Assembly (NCBI RefSeq): GCF_009729095.1
Contig: NZ_VTGX01000001.1
Location: 1,240,001 to 1,304,000 of the forward strand
DNA from: Mycolicibacterium sp. CBMA 247
Lineage (GTDB): Bacteria; Actinomycetota; Actinomycetes; Mycobacteriales; Mycobacteriaceae
Direction: 5' to 3'
Length of the DNA: 64,000 nt
Shown here piece by piece: positions 48,134 to 57,019 of the stretch. Position 1 is the stretch's first letter, and each line of letters opens with the position of its first letter. The notes under the pieces are model-generated. The model was not told the DNA's origin. It ran no database searches and was given only the letters and a program-made list of their open reading frames with translations. A program made the translations under genes and the position numbers.

Positions 48134-48462
48134 TTCACACCGGCCTGCATGTCGAGCCAGGCCCGCACTCGCGGGGCGATCGCGAGGATCTCAGGGTCCG
48201 GTCCCCCGAATCCGTGCGTGTGAGCGGGGTACAGGTTGACCGCGACCCCGCGAACGGTGCGTCCCGACAGCGTGACCACGTCCACGTCACGGCCGACCTG
48301 CGCTGGCTCCGTTGCGAATCCGTTGATGTGTGCGACCAAAGGTGTCATCGCGGTGTCGGCGGGCAGGTTGGCGGCACGCTGGCCGGCTTCCAGCAGGACC
48401 CGTTCGACGGTGACGAAGGCACCCACGGGTGCCGTGCCCGGCACCGGGCTATCTCCATGCAT
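48130..48462 (-). CDS. ortA: 2-amino-4-oxopentanoate thiolase alpha subunit
   Basis: 110 residues from the ATG at 48462, with AAGGAG eight bases upstream. Small, strand-rich protein with VGAFVTVERVLLEAGQRAANLP at the start, then TPLVAHINGFAT and GFGGPDPEILAIAPRV, matching OrtA by size, sequence pattern and position before ortB. The alpha subunit is required for thiolase activity but has no known cofactor. It follows the ABC ATPase by 13 bases and overlaps ortB (ATGA). Confidence 0.85.
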   Translation of the reverse strand: MHGDSPVPGTAPVGAFVTVERVLLEAGQRAANLPADTAMTPLVAHINGFATEPAQVGRDVDVVTLSGRTVRGVAVNLYPAHTHGFGGPDPEILAIAPRVRAWLDMQAGVK

Positions 48463-48475
48463 GTGGCATCTCCTT

Positions 48476-49282
48476 TTAGAGGACTTTGTTCAGAAACGCG
48501 CGAGTCCGCGCATGCTGGGGCTGGTTCAAGATGCTGTCGGGCGCACCTTGCTCGATGACGACGCCGTCGTCCATGAAGACGATCTCGTCGGCGACCTCAC
48601 GCGCGAAACCGATCTCGTGCGTCACGACGATCATCGTCATCCCGCTCTTGGCGAGATCACGCATGACCTCGAGGACGTCGCCGACGAGTTCGGGGTCCAG
48701 CGCACTGGTCGGCTCGTCGAACAGCATCACACTCGGCTGCATGGCAAGTGCGCGCGCAATTGCCACGCGCTGCTGCTGACCGCCCGAGAGCTGACGCGGG
48801 TAGGACCGGTAGTGCTCGGCGAGCCCGACGCGGTCCAGCAGGCGCTTCGCGTCCACCTCGGCCTCCGCGGACTTGCGTCGCGCGACCCCGACGGGAGCTT
48901 CCATGACGTTCTGCAGCGCCGTCATGTGGGAGAACAGGTTGAACCGCTGGAACACCATGCCCATCCGCATGGTCTGCCTGGACACGTCTTTCGGCTTGAG
49001 CTCATGCAGGCGTCCGCGGCGCCTGGTGTAGCCGACCAACTCACCTTCCAGGAATACCTTTCCACCGTCGAGCTTTTCGAGGTGGTTCAGGCAGCGCAGG
49101 AATGTCGACTTGCCGGAACCGGAAGGTCCGAGCAGGCAGACGACCTGCCCACGTCCGACGGTGAGGTCGATCCCGCGCAGGACCTCACGCGCGCCGTACC
49201 GCTTGCGGATTCCGCGCGCCTCGATCGCGGCGATGTCGGAGGCCGCGGTCGACGGCTCGGCAGTGCCCGGGGCGGCGGTCAT
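48476..49282 (-). CDS. polar amino-acid ABC transporter ATP-binding protein (GlnQ/HisP type)
   Basis: 268 residues from the ATG overlapping the permease stop (ATGA). Walker [11 protein letters not shown]-loop [17 protein letters not shown], signature [16 protein letters not shown], Walker [15 protein letters not shown] and the H-loop VTHE are intact. The extended Q-loop wording is typical of ATPases of polar and basic amino-acid importers. It powers the importer formed with the next two upstream genes. Its location directly before ortA suggests the imported substrate feeds the Ort/Ord enzymes. Confidence 0.93.
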   Translation of the reverse strand: MTAAPGTAEPSTAASDIAAIEARGIRKRYGAREVLRGIDLTVGRGQVVCLLGPSGSGKSTFLRCLNHLEKLDGGKVFLEGELVGYTRRRGRLHELKPKDVSRQTMRMGMVFQRFNLFSHMTALQNVMEAPVGVARRKSAEAEVDAKRLLDRVGLAEHYRSYPRQLSGGQQQRVAIARALAMQPSVMLFDEPTSALDPELVGDVLEVMRDLAKSGMTMIVVTHEIGFAREVADEIVFMDDGVVIEQGAPDSILNQPQHARTRAFLNKVL

Positions 49283-50334
49283 CGCGGGGTTCCTTCCAGT
49301 TCGGGTGTCCGGTTCGAGCCGCGCGACGAGTCTGCGCCGCGACCCGGGATAGCAGCGGACCATCGCCGTAGTCGCTGCAGCGGAGTGGGCGGGAGGTCAC
49401 GCCCCGCCCCCTTCGAATAGTGCCGTTCCAGGTAGTACTGCGGTATCGACAACGCGCTGGTCAGGACGAGGTACCAGAAACTCGCGACGATGAGCAGCTC
49501 GACCTGGGCGAGCACTCGTGACGAGATGTTCGTCGCCACCGTGAACAGTTCGAGCACGGCGATGAGCGAAAGCAGTGAAGTGTTCTTCAGCGTCGAGATC
49601 AGCTCGTTGCCCATCGGCGGGATGATGAACCGCATGGCTTGCGGCAGAACCACCCGGCGCAGGGTGTACGCGCGCGACATGCCAAGGGTGAAGGCGGCTT
49701 CGGACTGTCCGCTGTCAACCGAAAGCAGTCCCGCGCGAACGATTTCGGCGGAGTAGGCGGCCTCGTTGAGGCTGATCGCCAGGAGCCCCGCGACGAATGC
49801 CGGGATCAGCGCATTCGTGTTCCCGATGACCCAGCCGATGTCGGTGAATGGGATACCGAGCGAAATCTGCGAGTACAGCAGCCCCAGGTAGCCCCAGAAG
49901 ATGACCTGCACCATCAGTGGCGTTCCCCGGAAAAAGTAGATGAACAGCCAACTCGCGGAGCGCAGAACCGGGTTCACCGACAGTCTCATCACCGCGAGCA
50001 GCACCGCCAGAATCGAGGCGATCAGCATGGACAGGATGGTGATGACTACCGTCAGCACAACACCTTTGAGGATCAGCGGGTCGAACAGGTACCTGGATAC
50101 GACGACGTGGTTGATGTTCTCGTTCTGCCACAGCGAGACGGCGAATACCGCCACCACAACAAACAGCACAGCGGAGACGATCCATCGCGACGGGTGGCGC
50201 AGCGGGACGACAGCTTCATCATCGGCACCGGTATCGGCGGCGCCCGGTGGCCGCTGCGTTCCGGTCCGGCGGCCCGCACGATGGCCGTCGAGCAGGCTCG
50301 CGGCCGCGGCGGGGGCGGGCATCTCCACGCTCAC
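49279..50334 (-). CDS. amino-acid ABC transporter permease (HisM/GlnP family)
   Basis: 351 residues from a GTG overlapping the binding-protein stop (GTGA). After a ~50-residue cytoplasmic leader there are several membrane helices. The EAA loop is seen in [20 protein letters not shown] and [14 protein letters not shown], and FRGTPLMVQ is the classical amino-acid permease motif. A single permease gene implies a homodimeric channel. The unusually long N-terminal and C-terminal hydrophilic extensions are typical of actinobacterial members. Confidence 0.92.
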   Translation of the reverse strand: MSVEMPAPAAAASLLDGHRAGRRTGTQRPPGAADTGADDEAVVPLRHPSRWIVSAVLFVVVAVFAVSLWQNENINHVVVSRYLFDPLILKGVVLTVVITILSMLIASILAVLLAVMRLSVNPVLRSASWLFIYFFRGTPLMVQVIFWGYLGLLYSQISLGIPFTDIGWVIGNTNALIPAFVAGLLAISLNEAAYSAEIVRAGLLSVDSGQSEAAFTLGMSRAYTLRRVVLPQAMRFIIPPMGNELISTLKNTSLLSLIAVLELFTVATNISSRVLAQVELLIVASFWYLVLTSALSIPQYYLERHYSKGAGRDLPPTPLQRLRRWSAAIPGRGADSSRGSNRTPELEGTPR

Positions 50335-51272
50335 TTACCCGCGTTCAGCTTGGCTTCTTTCAGCCCGTATGCGCTGAGCCCGTGATGGTCGAGCAGCTTG
50401 GTGTAGCTGCCGTCATCGATGAGCGACTGCAAGGCGGCCTGCAGGGCGGCGGTCAGCTGTGGGTTCGACTTCAGTACGGCGATCCCGCTGTAGACGGGGA
50501 AGTACCCGTTGGGGTGCTCGGGATCGACAATGAGATCGAAGTGCTTTCCGCCGCCGGCGTTTTCGGCAACATACTTGGCCTGAGCGGAGTCGAACACATC
50601 TGCCACCGCCTTACCGGCCCGGACGGCGGTGCGGGCGTCCTCCTCAGCCGGCAGTTCGCTGACAACCACCGGTTCGCTGCCCCGAGCCCGGCATTCGGCT
50701 GCCATGTCACGCAGGATCTCGCCCTGCACCGTCGACTTCTGCACGGCCACATCTCGTCCGCACAGATCGTGGATGGTCTTGATGCCCGCTGGATTGCCCT
50801 CGGCGACAAGGATGGAGAAGCCGCCCTGGACGTAGTCGACGAAGTCGACGTTGGCCTGACGCTCGACGGTGTCATTCATCCCCGTGACAATGATGTCCTG
50901 CTGACCGGACTGCAGCGACGGAAGCAACGATTCCCACGGGACCTGATTGACGGTGACTCCGACGCCGAGCTTCTGCCCGAGGGCCGTGGCAAGATCGGGA
51001 TCGAACCCGACGATCTGCTGCTTCGAATCGAACATCTCGAACGGCGGGTTCGGGACGTCGATCGCAACCCGAATACCGCTCTTGTACTTGTCGGGCAACA
51101 TCGCGGCGACCGCCGGGTCGGTCCCCAGCTTGAGGTCGAGCACCTCGGGAGCCGCAGGGTCATCGCCGCTCGATCCGGCAGCGTCGGTGTCCGCCGAACA
51201 TCCCGCGACCGCAAACACCAGAGCAGGCGCGATAACGAGCGCCGCCACCGTTTCCTTGAAGAGCCTCATCAT
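50331..51272 (-). CDS. amino-acid ABC transporter substrate-binding lipoprotein (family 3)
   Basis: 313 residues from the ATG at 51272, which has GAAGGAA upstream. It has a lipoprotein signal with the cysteine in VFAVAGCSAD, then a family 3 solute-binding fold: IRVAIDVPNPPFEMF, GFDPDLATALGQKLGV, WESLLPSLQSGQQDII and GMNDTVERQANVDFVDYV. The ligand cannot be told from sequence, but FDPDL and DTVER are standard for polar or basic amino acids. It is the first gene of the six-gene import and catabolic operon. Confidence 0.93.
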   Translation of the reverse strand: MMRLFKETVAALVIAPALVFAVAGCSADTDAAGSSGDDPAAPEVLDLKLGTDPAVAAMLPDKYKSGIRVAIDVPNPPFEMFDSKQQIVGFDPDLATALGQKLGVGVTVNQVPWESLLPSLQSGQQDIIVTGMNDTVERQANVDFVDYVQGGFSILVAEGNPAGIKTIHDLCGRDVAVQKSTVQGEILRDMAAECRARGSEPVVVSELPAEEDARTAVRAGKAVADVFDSAQAKYVAENAGGGKHFDLIVDPEHPNGYFPVYSGIAVLKSNPQLTAALQAALQSLIDDGSYTKLLDHHGLSAYGLKEAKLNAGK

Positions 51273-51400
51273 CAAGATTCCTTCACCTAGATGACGGTCG
51301 ACCACACGGCTGTGGGAGAGGCATGGCGCCGTCGCCAAACGAGTTCATCTGAAACTTAGTAAGGTCTCCAGAACCGATCCTGGTGCAGGAGTCAAAAGCA
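51273..51400. promoter_or_regulatory. divergent promoter region, ABC/ort operon versus PucR regulator
   Basis: 128 bases between divergent starts. It is AT-richer than average, with GAAACTTAGTAAGGTC near 51350-51366. It should hold the control site of the PucR-type regulator for both transcription units, but no clear palindrome was found by eye. Confidence 0.4.
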
Positions 51401-53107
51401 GTGAGCCTTGATTTTGAGAACGCGACAAACCCGCTCGATATCGAATCTCAGATGACGGTGGGGGCGGTCATCGACCGCGTCGATGCGCGCGCACTTCACC
51501 TTGCAAACCCCGAGGCCGACGTCAGCCGGCCGGTGCGCGAGGTGGTCCTGTGCGATCCAGATGAGCCGCTGCCCGCAGTCAGTGACGCGGTGGTGCTTCT
51601 CATCGGCGCCAGGACGAGGTATGCCGAGTTGCCCAGCCGTCTCGTCGAGGCTCACCGCTATGGGTATGCGGCCGTGGTGGTGAAACTCGACGATGAGCTG
51701 ACGGGCACGATCTTGCGCGGACTCGACACCGACACCGCCAAGCTGCCGGTATTGGTGGCCAGCCACTATGTGAGCTGGCGAGACGTCGATGTGCTGTTCA
51801 CCAGCCTGCTGGCGGCGAGCGGCCTCGACTCCGGCGGTGCCGGCCGCGAGCACGCCGTCAATCCGGTGTTCGGGGTGTCCGACGCCGTTGAGCGCGCGTC
51901 CGACAATCTGTTCGCGCTGTGCAATGCGCTGGCCGCACTGATCGGCGGTTCGGTTGTCGTCGAATCACTGGAGCAGCACGTCCTCGCCTACTCGTCCATT
52001 CCCGGTCAGCGGATCGATGAATCGCGGCAGGAAAGCATCCTGCAGCGGCAGGTGCCCGATTTGCCGTACCACCGCGAGCAATACATGAAGGTTCTGATGT
52101 CGCCGGCCCCCGTCCGGTTCGATGCGCGCAATGGCGAACTGCCACGGCTTGCCGCCGCGATCCGCAGCGGACGGATGCCGCTTGGCACCGTGTGGGCGAT
52201 AGAAGGGCCACGACCCTTCACCGCCGAACACGAGGACAAGCTCGCCGAGGCAGCCCAGATCGCCGCCCTGCAGATCTTGCGGTCGGCATCGACGGGCGAG
52301 GTCGACAGCCGGATTCGCGCCAGTGCCCTCATCGATGCGCTGCAATCACCGCTGGTGACCGCAAAGGTCAAGGAGGAACTGGGCCTGAACAGCGATGTGA
52401 CCGCGACGCTGGGGGCGCTGTCAACAATCGGTACCGCCTCGCGACCCGCGTCTGCCATCGACCAGATCGCCATCGAGGTCCGGCGTTACCTCTCTGCGTT
52501 TCGCCCCGGGGCCACCAGCGCCGTGTTGAACAACACCATCTATGTGCTGTCGCTCGATTCCCCGATGGCCACCCGTCGTCTCATCGAGAACATCCTCCAG
52601 CAGTTGCGGCACCGGTTCGACCTCGTAGTGGTCGCGGCCGTCAGCGACACCATCGATGACTCCGGCACTTTCGCGCCGGCCCTCCAACAGGTCGGCACAG
52701 TGCTGCGGGTACTGCGAAACGGTCACCCGGCGCGGGATGTGAAGGGATCACCGAGGGTGGCCGATCTGCGTGACGTTCAACTCGCGGTGATGATCGACCG
52801 GCTTCGGGACTTCCAGCTGCAGGAGCCGCAACTCGTGAACCCGTCCTATGCGCGCCTTACCGCTCACGACAGTAAGAACCACACGGAATACGCTGAGTCA
52901 CTGCGCGTTTGGTGCGAATCAATGTTCGACATCGCGGCCGCGGGCCAGCTCCTCGGCATCCACGCCAACTCGCTACGCTATCGCCTCCGCCGACTCGAAC
53001 AGATCGCCGGAGTATCACTGACTAACGCCGAAGACGTTCTCGCGCTGTGGCTCCAGGCCACTGTCGACCATCGCCGTCCGGCACCCCTGACCGAGCCCGA
53101 CTCCTAG
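51401..53107 (+). CDS. PucR/CdaR-family transcriptional regulator
   Basis: 568 residues from the GTG at 51401, ten bases after AGGAG; the GTG at 51383 lacks a ribosome site. An N-terminal PucR sensory domain (~15-140) is followed by a GAF/GGDEF-like middle region. The C-terminal HTH reads FDIAAAGQLLGIHANSLRYRLRRLEQIAG, the hallmark of the PucR/CdaR group. Members control purine, amino-acid and diacid catabolism in response to a metabolite. It is divergent from the ABC/ort operon and is the obvious candidate activator. It ends over the stop of the convergent CGNR gene. Confidence 0.92.
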   Translation: MSLDFENATNPLDIESQMTVGAVIDRVDARALHLANPEADVSRPVREVVLCDPDEPLPAVSDAVVLLIGARTRYAELPSRLVEAHRYGYAAVVVKLDDELTGTILRGLDTDTAKLPVLVASHYVSWRDVDVLFTSLLAASGLDSGGAGREHAVNPVFGVSDAVERASDNLFALCNALAALIGGSVVVESLEQHVLAYSSIPGQRIDESRQESILQRQVPDLPYHREQYMKVLMSPAPVRFDARNGELPRLAAAIRSGRMPLGTVWAIEGPRPFTAEHEDKLAEAAQIAALQILRSASTGEVDSRIRASALIDALQSPLVTAKVKEELGLNSDVTATLGALSTIGTASRPASAIDQIAIEVRRYLSAFRPGATSAVLNNTIYVLSLDSPMATRRLIENILQQLRHRFDLVVVAAVSDTIDDSGTFAPALQQVGTVLRVLRNGHPARDVKGSPRVADLRDVQLAVMIDRLRDFQLQEPQLVNPSYARLTAHDSKNHTEYAESLRVWCESMFDIAAAGQLLGIHANSLRYRLRRLEQIAGVSLTNAEDVLALWLQATVDHRRPAPLTEPDS

Positions 53108-53664
53108 TCCTCGCGCTGGCGCTGCCGGTAGGCAGCGACGTGCTGACGGTTACCGCAGTTGCCGGTGTCGCAGAAGATTCGCGATCGGTTTCGCGAAAGG
53201 TCCGTCAGCACCGCCTTGCAGTCCGGTGCCGCGCAGATCTTGAGACGACGAAGCTCCCCGCCGCGGATCAGGTCGGCCAGTGCCATCGCCATCTCGGCGC
53301 CCATCCGTTGCGCCAGCGGATCGTCGACCGAAGCCAGGTGCAGGTGCCATTCCGGCATCTCCGGGTGCCGGGTCAGCCAGGGCGCCGCCTTGGTATCGCT
53401 CAGCAGGGCGTTGACCCGACGGACTGTCTCCTCCTCGTCATCGGCCACCGCCCAGATCTCCCCGATACGCCCGCGCAGGCTGCGCACGGCCGCCAGTTCG
53501 GCGTCGTCGCGGTCACGCCGCCCGGTCCAGCCGAACTCATCCAGATAAGTGTTCAGGGCTGCCTGGTCGGACAGTTGTTCGCCCTCTACCCGACCGGTAT
53601 TGACCAGCACCATCGCGGCCCGGAGCGTGAGCTCCGTGTCATAGGTGAAAAGCATTTGACTCAT
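53104..53664 (-). CDS. CGNR zinc-finger domain protein
   Basis: 186 residues. The N-terminal ABATE-type helical region (~1-130) is followed by the C-terminal zinc finger: Cys pair in ICAAPDCKAV and FCDTGNCGNRQHVAAYR, with the CGNR signature. Such proteins are putative DNA-binding regulators often next to transporter genes. The stop shares bases with the pucR stop. It is divergent from the EamA exporter 74 bases away, which it may control. Confidence 0.9.
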   Translation of the reverse strand: MSQMLFTYDTELTLRAAMVLVNTGRVEGEQLSDQAALNTYLDEFGWTGRRDRDDAELAAVRSLRGRIGEIWAVADDEEETVRRVNALLSDTKAAPWLTRHPEMPEWHLHLASVDDPLAQRMGAEMAMALADLIRGGELRRLKICAAPDCKAVLTDLSRNRSRIFCDTGNCGNRQHVAAYRQRQRED

Positions 53665-53738
53665 GACTCCCTGTCACCGTAGCGTCGTCATCACCATAAC
53701 CAATTTTACTCATGACATGCCCCAGGGGAGGTGTACCG

Positions 53739-54776
53739 ATGACTGTCGAGGCCCAGCTCGACCGCACGACCGCCGATAACCACTTTCGGCTCGGCCTACT
53801 GTTCGCCATCAGCTCCGCGCTGGCGTTCGGGTCATCGGGCCCGTTCGCCAAGGCACTGATGGAGTCCGGTTGGAGCCCCACCGCAGCCGTCACCGCCCGG
53901 CTCGCCGGCGGTGCGCTGATGATGGCCGCCTTCGCCGGCATTGTCCGTCCCGGGTGGATCCGCGAGGTGCTCAGCCACGCCAAGACCGTCGTCGGCTACG
54001 GGCTGATCCCGATCGCCGGCGCCCAGCTCTGCTACTACAACGCCGTCGCACACCTGTCGGTCGGCGTAGCGCTGCTGCTGGAGTACACCGCACCGATCCT
54101 GGTCGTCGGCTGGGTCTGGGCCACCACCAGGCACCGCCCCAGCGGCATGACCTTCGGCGGCGTGGCAGTCGCCATCGCCGGAATCGTCCTGGTGCTCAAC
54201 GTGTTCAGCGGCGCCCAGATCAACGTGGTCGGCGTGAGCTGGGGCCTGGCGGCCGCCGTATGCGCCGCCTGCTACTTCATGATGTCCAACCGGGCCAGCA
54301 CCGACGGCGACGGACTCAGCCCGATCAGCCTGGCCGCGGGCGGCCTCATCGTCGGCACCGCGGCCGTGACGCTGCTCGGTGTCACCGGCGTGATGCCGCT
54401 GACCTTCACCACCAACCCCGTGACCATCGCCGGACACACCACCGCATGGCTGGTGCCGGTGATCGCGCTGGGCCTGATCCCCACCGCCCTCGCCTACACC
54501 CTCGGCATCGTCGGGATCGCACGGCTCAAACCGCGCTTCGCCTCACTGGTCGGGCTGTCGGAGGTGCTGTTCGCGGTCCTGATCGCCTGGGTCATGCTCG
54601 GCGAGGCCATGTCGGTGAGCCAGGCGATCGGCGGCGTGGTGGCACTGGTGGGCCTGGCGGTGGCCCGGCGGGGCGACCGGAGCGAACAGGCGGATCCGGA
54701 GGCGGCCACCCAGGTCGAGCTGGCGACCTGGCCCGATATGCCGCTGCGGGAGAAGACCGAACCGGCAAACGATTAG
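53739..54776 (+). CDS. EamA/DMT-family transporter
   Basis: 345 residues from the ATG at 53739, preceded by GGGGAGG. Ten hydrophobic helices form two EamA repeats, the first opening with LGLLFAISSALAFGSSGPFAKAL and the second with VSWGLAAAVCAACYFMMSN. The C-terminal ~35 residues are charged and cytoplasmic. The family exports amino acids or metabolites (RhtA/YdcZ type); the substrate is unknown. It is divergent from a CGNR regulator and followed by the cutinase array. Confidence 0.9.
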   Translation: MTVEAQLDRTTADNHFRLGLLFAISSALAFGSSGPFAKALMESGWSPTAAVTARLAGGALMMAAFAGIVRPGWIREVLSHAKTVVGYGLIPIAGAQLCYYNAVAHLSVGVALLLEYTAPILVVGWVWATTRHRPSGMTFGGVAVAIAGIVLVLNVFSGAQINVVGVSWGLAAAVCAACYFMMSNRASTDGDGLSPISLAAGGLIVGTAAVTLLGVTGVMPLTFTTNPVTIAGHTTAWLVPVIALGLIPTALAYTLGIVGIARLKPRFASLVGLSEVLFAVLIAWVMLGEAMSVSQAIGGVVALVGLAVARRGDRSEQADPEAATQVELATWPDMPLREKTEPAND

Positions 54777-54801
54777 CCGCGGCTAACCATTTTGTGTGAC
54801 G

Positions 54802-55470
54802 ATGTCGTCTGTGAGTCTCCTCCGGAAGTCGGCCCGGGTGGCCGCAATCGTATCGACCCTGGTCAGCGCGGCCATGCCGCTCGCCCTCGCTGCGCCCGCC
54901 GCGGCCGCGTCGTGCTCCGACATCGAGGTCATCTTCGCCCGTGGGACCAACGATCTGCCCGATCTGGGACGACCGGGGCAGGCCTTCGCAGACGCGCTGC
55001 GCTCCCAGGTCGGCGGCCGCACGGTGTCCACGTATGGGGTGAACTATCCCGCCAGCTATGACTTCCTGGCCGCCGCCGACGGTGCGAACGACGCCGCCAA
55101 TCGCATCGCCTCGCTGGCGTCCTCCTGCCCGTCCACCCGGGTCGTGCTCGGTGGCTACTCACAGGGCGCGGCAGTCGTGGACATGCTGGCCGGCATACCG
55201 CCGCTCGGCAACAAGGTCGGCGAGATCGGGTCGGCACCGCCGCTTGCGGGCGAGCTGGTACCGCAGGTCGCGGCGGTGGTGGCCTTCGGAAACCCCTCCA
55301 CCAAATTCGGGAACCCGCTCACCTCCTCGGTCTTCGGCGGCAAAGCCATCGACCTCTGCAAAGATGGGGACCCGATCTGCTCCCGCGGCCGAAACCCGTT
55401 CGCGCACAGCGACTACGTGGCTGCAGGCCTGACGGATCAGGCCGCCAACTTCGTCGCTCGCATCGTCTAG
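54802..55470 (+). CDS. secreted cutinase-family serine esterase 1
   Basis: About 222 residues from the ATG at 54802 (a GTG at 54796 is in frame). The signal peptide ends near AAPAAAAS. The mature enzyme has the cutinase layout: first Cys in SCSDIEVIFARGTND, nucleophile Ser in GGYSQGAAVVD, Asp in DLCKDGDPIC and His in FAHSDYV. It hydrolyses esters or lipids outside the cell. It is the first of four tandem paralogues and, with the second, retains the GYSQG form. Confidence 0.93.
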   Translation: MSSVSLLRKSARVAAIVSTLVSAAMPLALAAPAAAASCSDIEVIFARGTNDLPDLGRPGQAFADALRSQVGGRTVSTYGVNYPASYDFLAAADGANDAANRIASLASSCPSTRVVLGGYSQGAAVVDMLAGIPPLGNKVGEIGSAPPLAGELVPQVAAVVAFGNPSTKFGNPLTSSVFGGKAIDLCKDGDPICSRGRNPFAHSDYVAAGLTDQAANFVARIV

Positions 55471-55495
55471 GCGACAGCGGACGCTAGGATTTGGT

Positions 55496-56155
55496 GTGCC
55501 CATCGATCTTGTTCGTCGCTTCGCCCTGCTCGTTACCGCCGTCGTCGTGACCGCCGCGGCAGCCGTCGTGATGCCGGTCGCCACCGGCAACCTCGCGGTC
55601 GCCTCGGCCGCGGACTGCCCCGACATCGAGGTGGTTTTCGCCCGCGGCACCAATGACACGCCCGGCCTCGGCCGGATCGGCAATGCCTTCGTCGGTTCGC
55701 TGCGCAACAAGGTCGGCGGTCGTTCGGTCGGCGCCTACGCGGTGAACTACCCGGCCAGCTTCGACTTCCTGGCCGCGGCCGGTGGCGCCAACGATGCATC
55801 CGGCCACATCCAGTGGATGGTGGACAACTGCCCGGACACCAGACTGGTGTTGGGCGGCTATTCCCAGGGCGCCGCGGTGATCGACGTGATCGCCGCGGTC
55901 CCGTTCCCGGCCGTCGGCTTCAACGCGCCGCTGCCACCGAACGTCCCCGAGCACGTCGCCGCGGTCGCGGTCTTCGGCAACCCGTCGGCCAAACTCGGTC
56001 TGCCGCTGACCTCCAGCCCGGTATACGGATCCCGTGCCATCGACCTGTGCAATCCCGGCGACCCGATCTGCACCGACGGTGACAGCATTCCGGCACACCG
56101 GGCGTACGAAGGCCCGGCCAACGACGCCGCCAACTTCGCCGCCGGCCTGTTGTAG
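55496..56155 (+). CDS. secreted cutinase-family serine esterase 2
   Basis: 219 residues from a GTG. The signal peptide (LLVTAVVVTAAAAVVMPVATG) leads to ADCPDIEVVFARGTNDTPG. The nucleophile is in GGYSQGAAVIDV, Asp in DLCNPGDPIC and His in SIPAHRAYEG. It is closely similar to the preceding gene in the ARGTND and VNYPAS blocks, pointing to a tandem duplication. It corresponds in position to the cut3/cut4 pair beside ESX-4 in M. tuberculosis. Confidence 0.93.
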   Translation: MPIDLVRRFALLVTAVVVTAAAAVVMPVATGNLAVASAADCPDIEVVFARGTNDTPGLGRIGNAFVGSLRNKVGGRSVGAYAVNYPASFDFLAAAGGANDASGHIQWMVDNCPDTRLVLGGYSQGAAVIDVIAAVPFPAVGFNAPLPPNVPEHVAAVAVFGNPSAKLGLPLTSSPVYGSRAIDLCNPGDPICTDGDSIPAHRAYEGPANDAANFAAGLL

Positions 56156-56229
56156 GCGTATGTAGGCGGCGTGTAATCCGCGCCACGCAGTCGGGCCAGT
56201 GGCCGGTTTCGTCCGCTACGATCGCTTAG

Positions 56230-56922
56230 GTGGTCAAACTTCCCGCTGGCCGACTGCTTCGGCGCTGGATCTCTGTGGGTGCCATCATTGCTGCGGCCCT
56301 TGTTGTCCTGCCGGTCACGTCGACTGCCCTCCCTGGTTCTCTGGCGGTGGCCGATGCCGCCCCTTGTCCCCCGGTCGAAGTGGTCTTCGCCCGTGGCCGT
56401 ACCGAACCCGCCGGCGTCGGCACGCTGGGTAACGCGTTCGTCAACGCCCTGCGATCCCGGGTGAACAAGAACATCGGCGTCTATGCCGTCCGATACCCGG
56501 CCGACACCGAAGTCGACATCGGCGCCAACGACATGAGCGGCCACATCCAGTACATGATGAACAACTGCCCGGACACCCGGCTGGTGATCGGCGGGTACTC
56601 GCTGGGTGCGGCGGTCGCCGACGTGGTGCTGGCCGTTCCGTTCACCGCGATGGGCTTCAAGACTCCGCTACCGGCAGGCGCCGACGGGCACATCGCCGCG
56701 GTCGCCCTGTTCGGCAACGGCGCCGGGTGGGTCGGTCCCATCACCAACTTCAACCCGGTCTACCGGGACCGGACCATCGAGCTGTGCCACGGCGCCGACC
56801 CGATCTGCAACCCGGCCGACCCGGACACCTGGAAGAACAACTGGCCCGATCACATGGCCGGCGCCTACATCGACGGCGGAATGGTCAACCAGGCCGCGGA
56901 TTTCGTGGCCGGTCGCCTCTGA
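56230..56922 (+). CDS. secreted cutinase-family serine esterase 3
   Basis: 230 residues from a GTG. After the signal peptide it begins APCPPVEVVFARGRTEPAG, the ARGRxEP subtype. The nucleophile is in GGYSLGAAVADV, Asp in ELCHGADPICN and the catalytic His in NWPDHMAGAYI. It belongs with the fourth gene to a second subfamily (GYSLG, WPDH) that differs from genes 1 and 2 in the active-site rim. Confidence 0.93.
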   Translation: MVKLPAGRLLRRWISVGAIIAAALVVLPVTSTALPGSLAVADAAPCPPVEVVFARGRTEPAGVGTLGNAFVNALRSRVNKNIGVYAVRYPADTEVDIGANDMSGHIQYMMNNCPDTRLVIGGYSLGAAVADVVLAVPFTAMGFKTPLPAGADGHIAAVALFGNGAGWVGPITNFNPVYRDRTIELCHGADPICNPADPDTWKNNWPDHMAGAYIDGGMVNQAADFVAGRL

Positions 56923-57019
56923 GTTGACCCCGGCCGCTCGCTGAGATCGACGACATTCGTCGCCGGATCGTTGCCGGACTGCCACCCATTCTCGACGGGC
57001 CCGTCAATACCATCGATTC

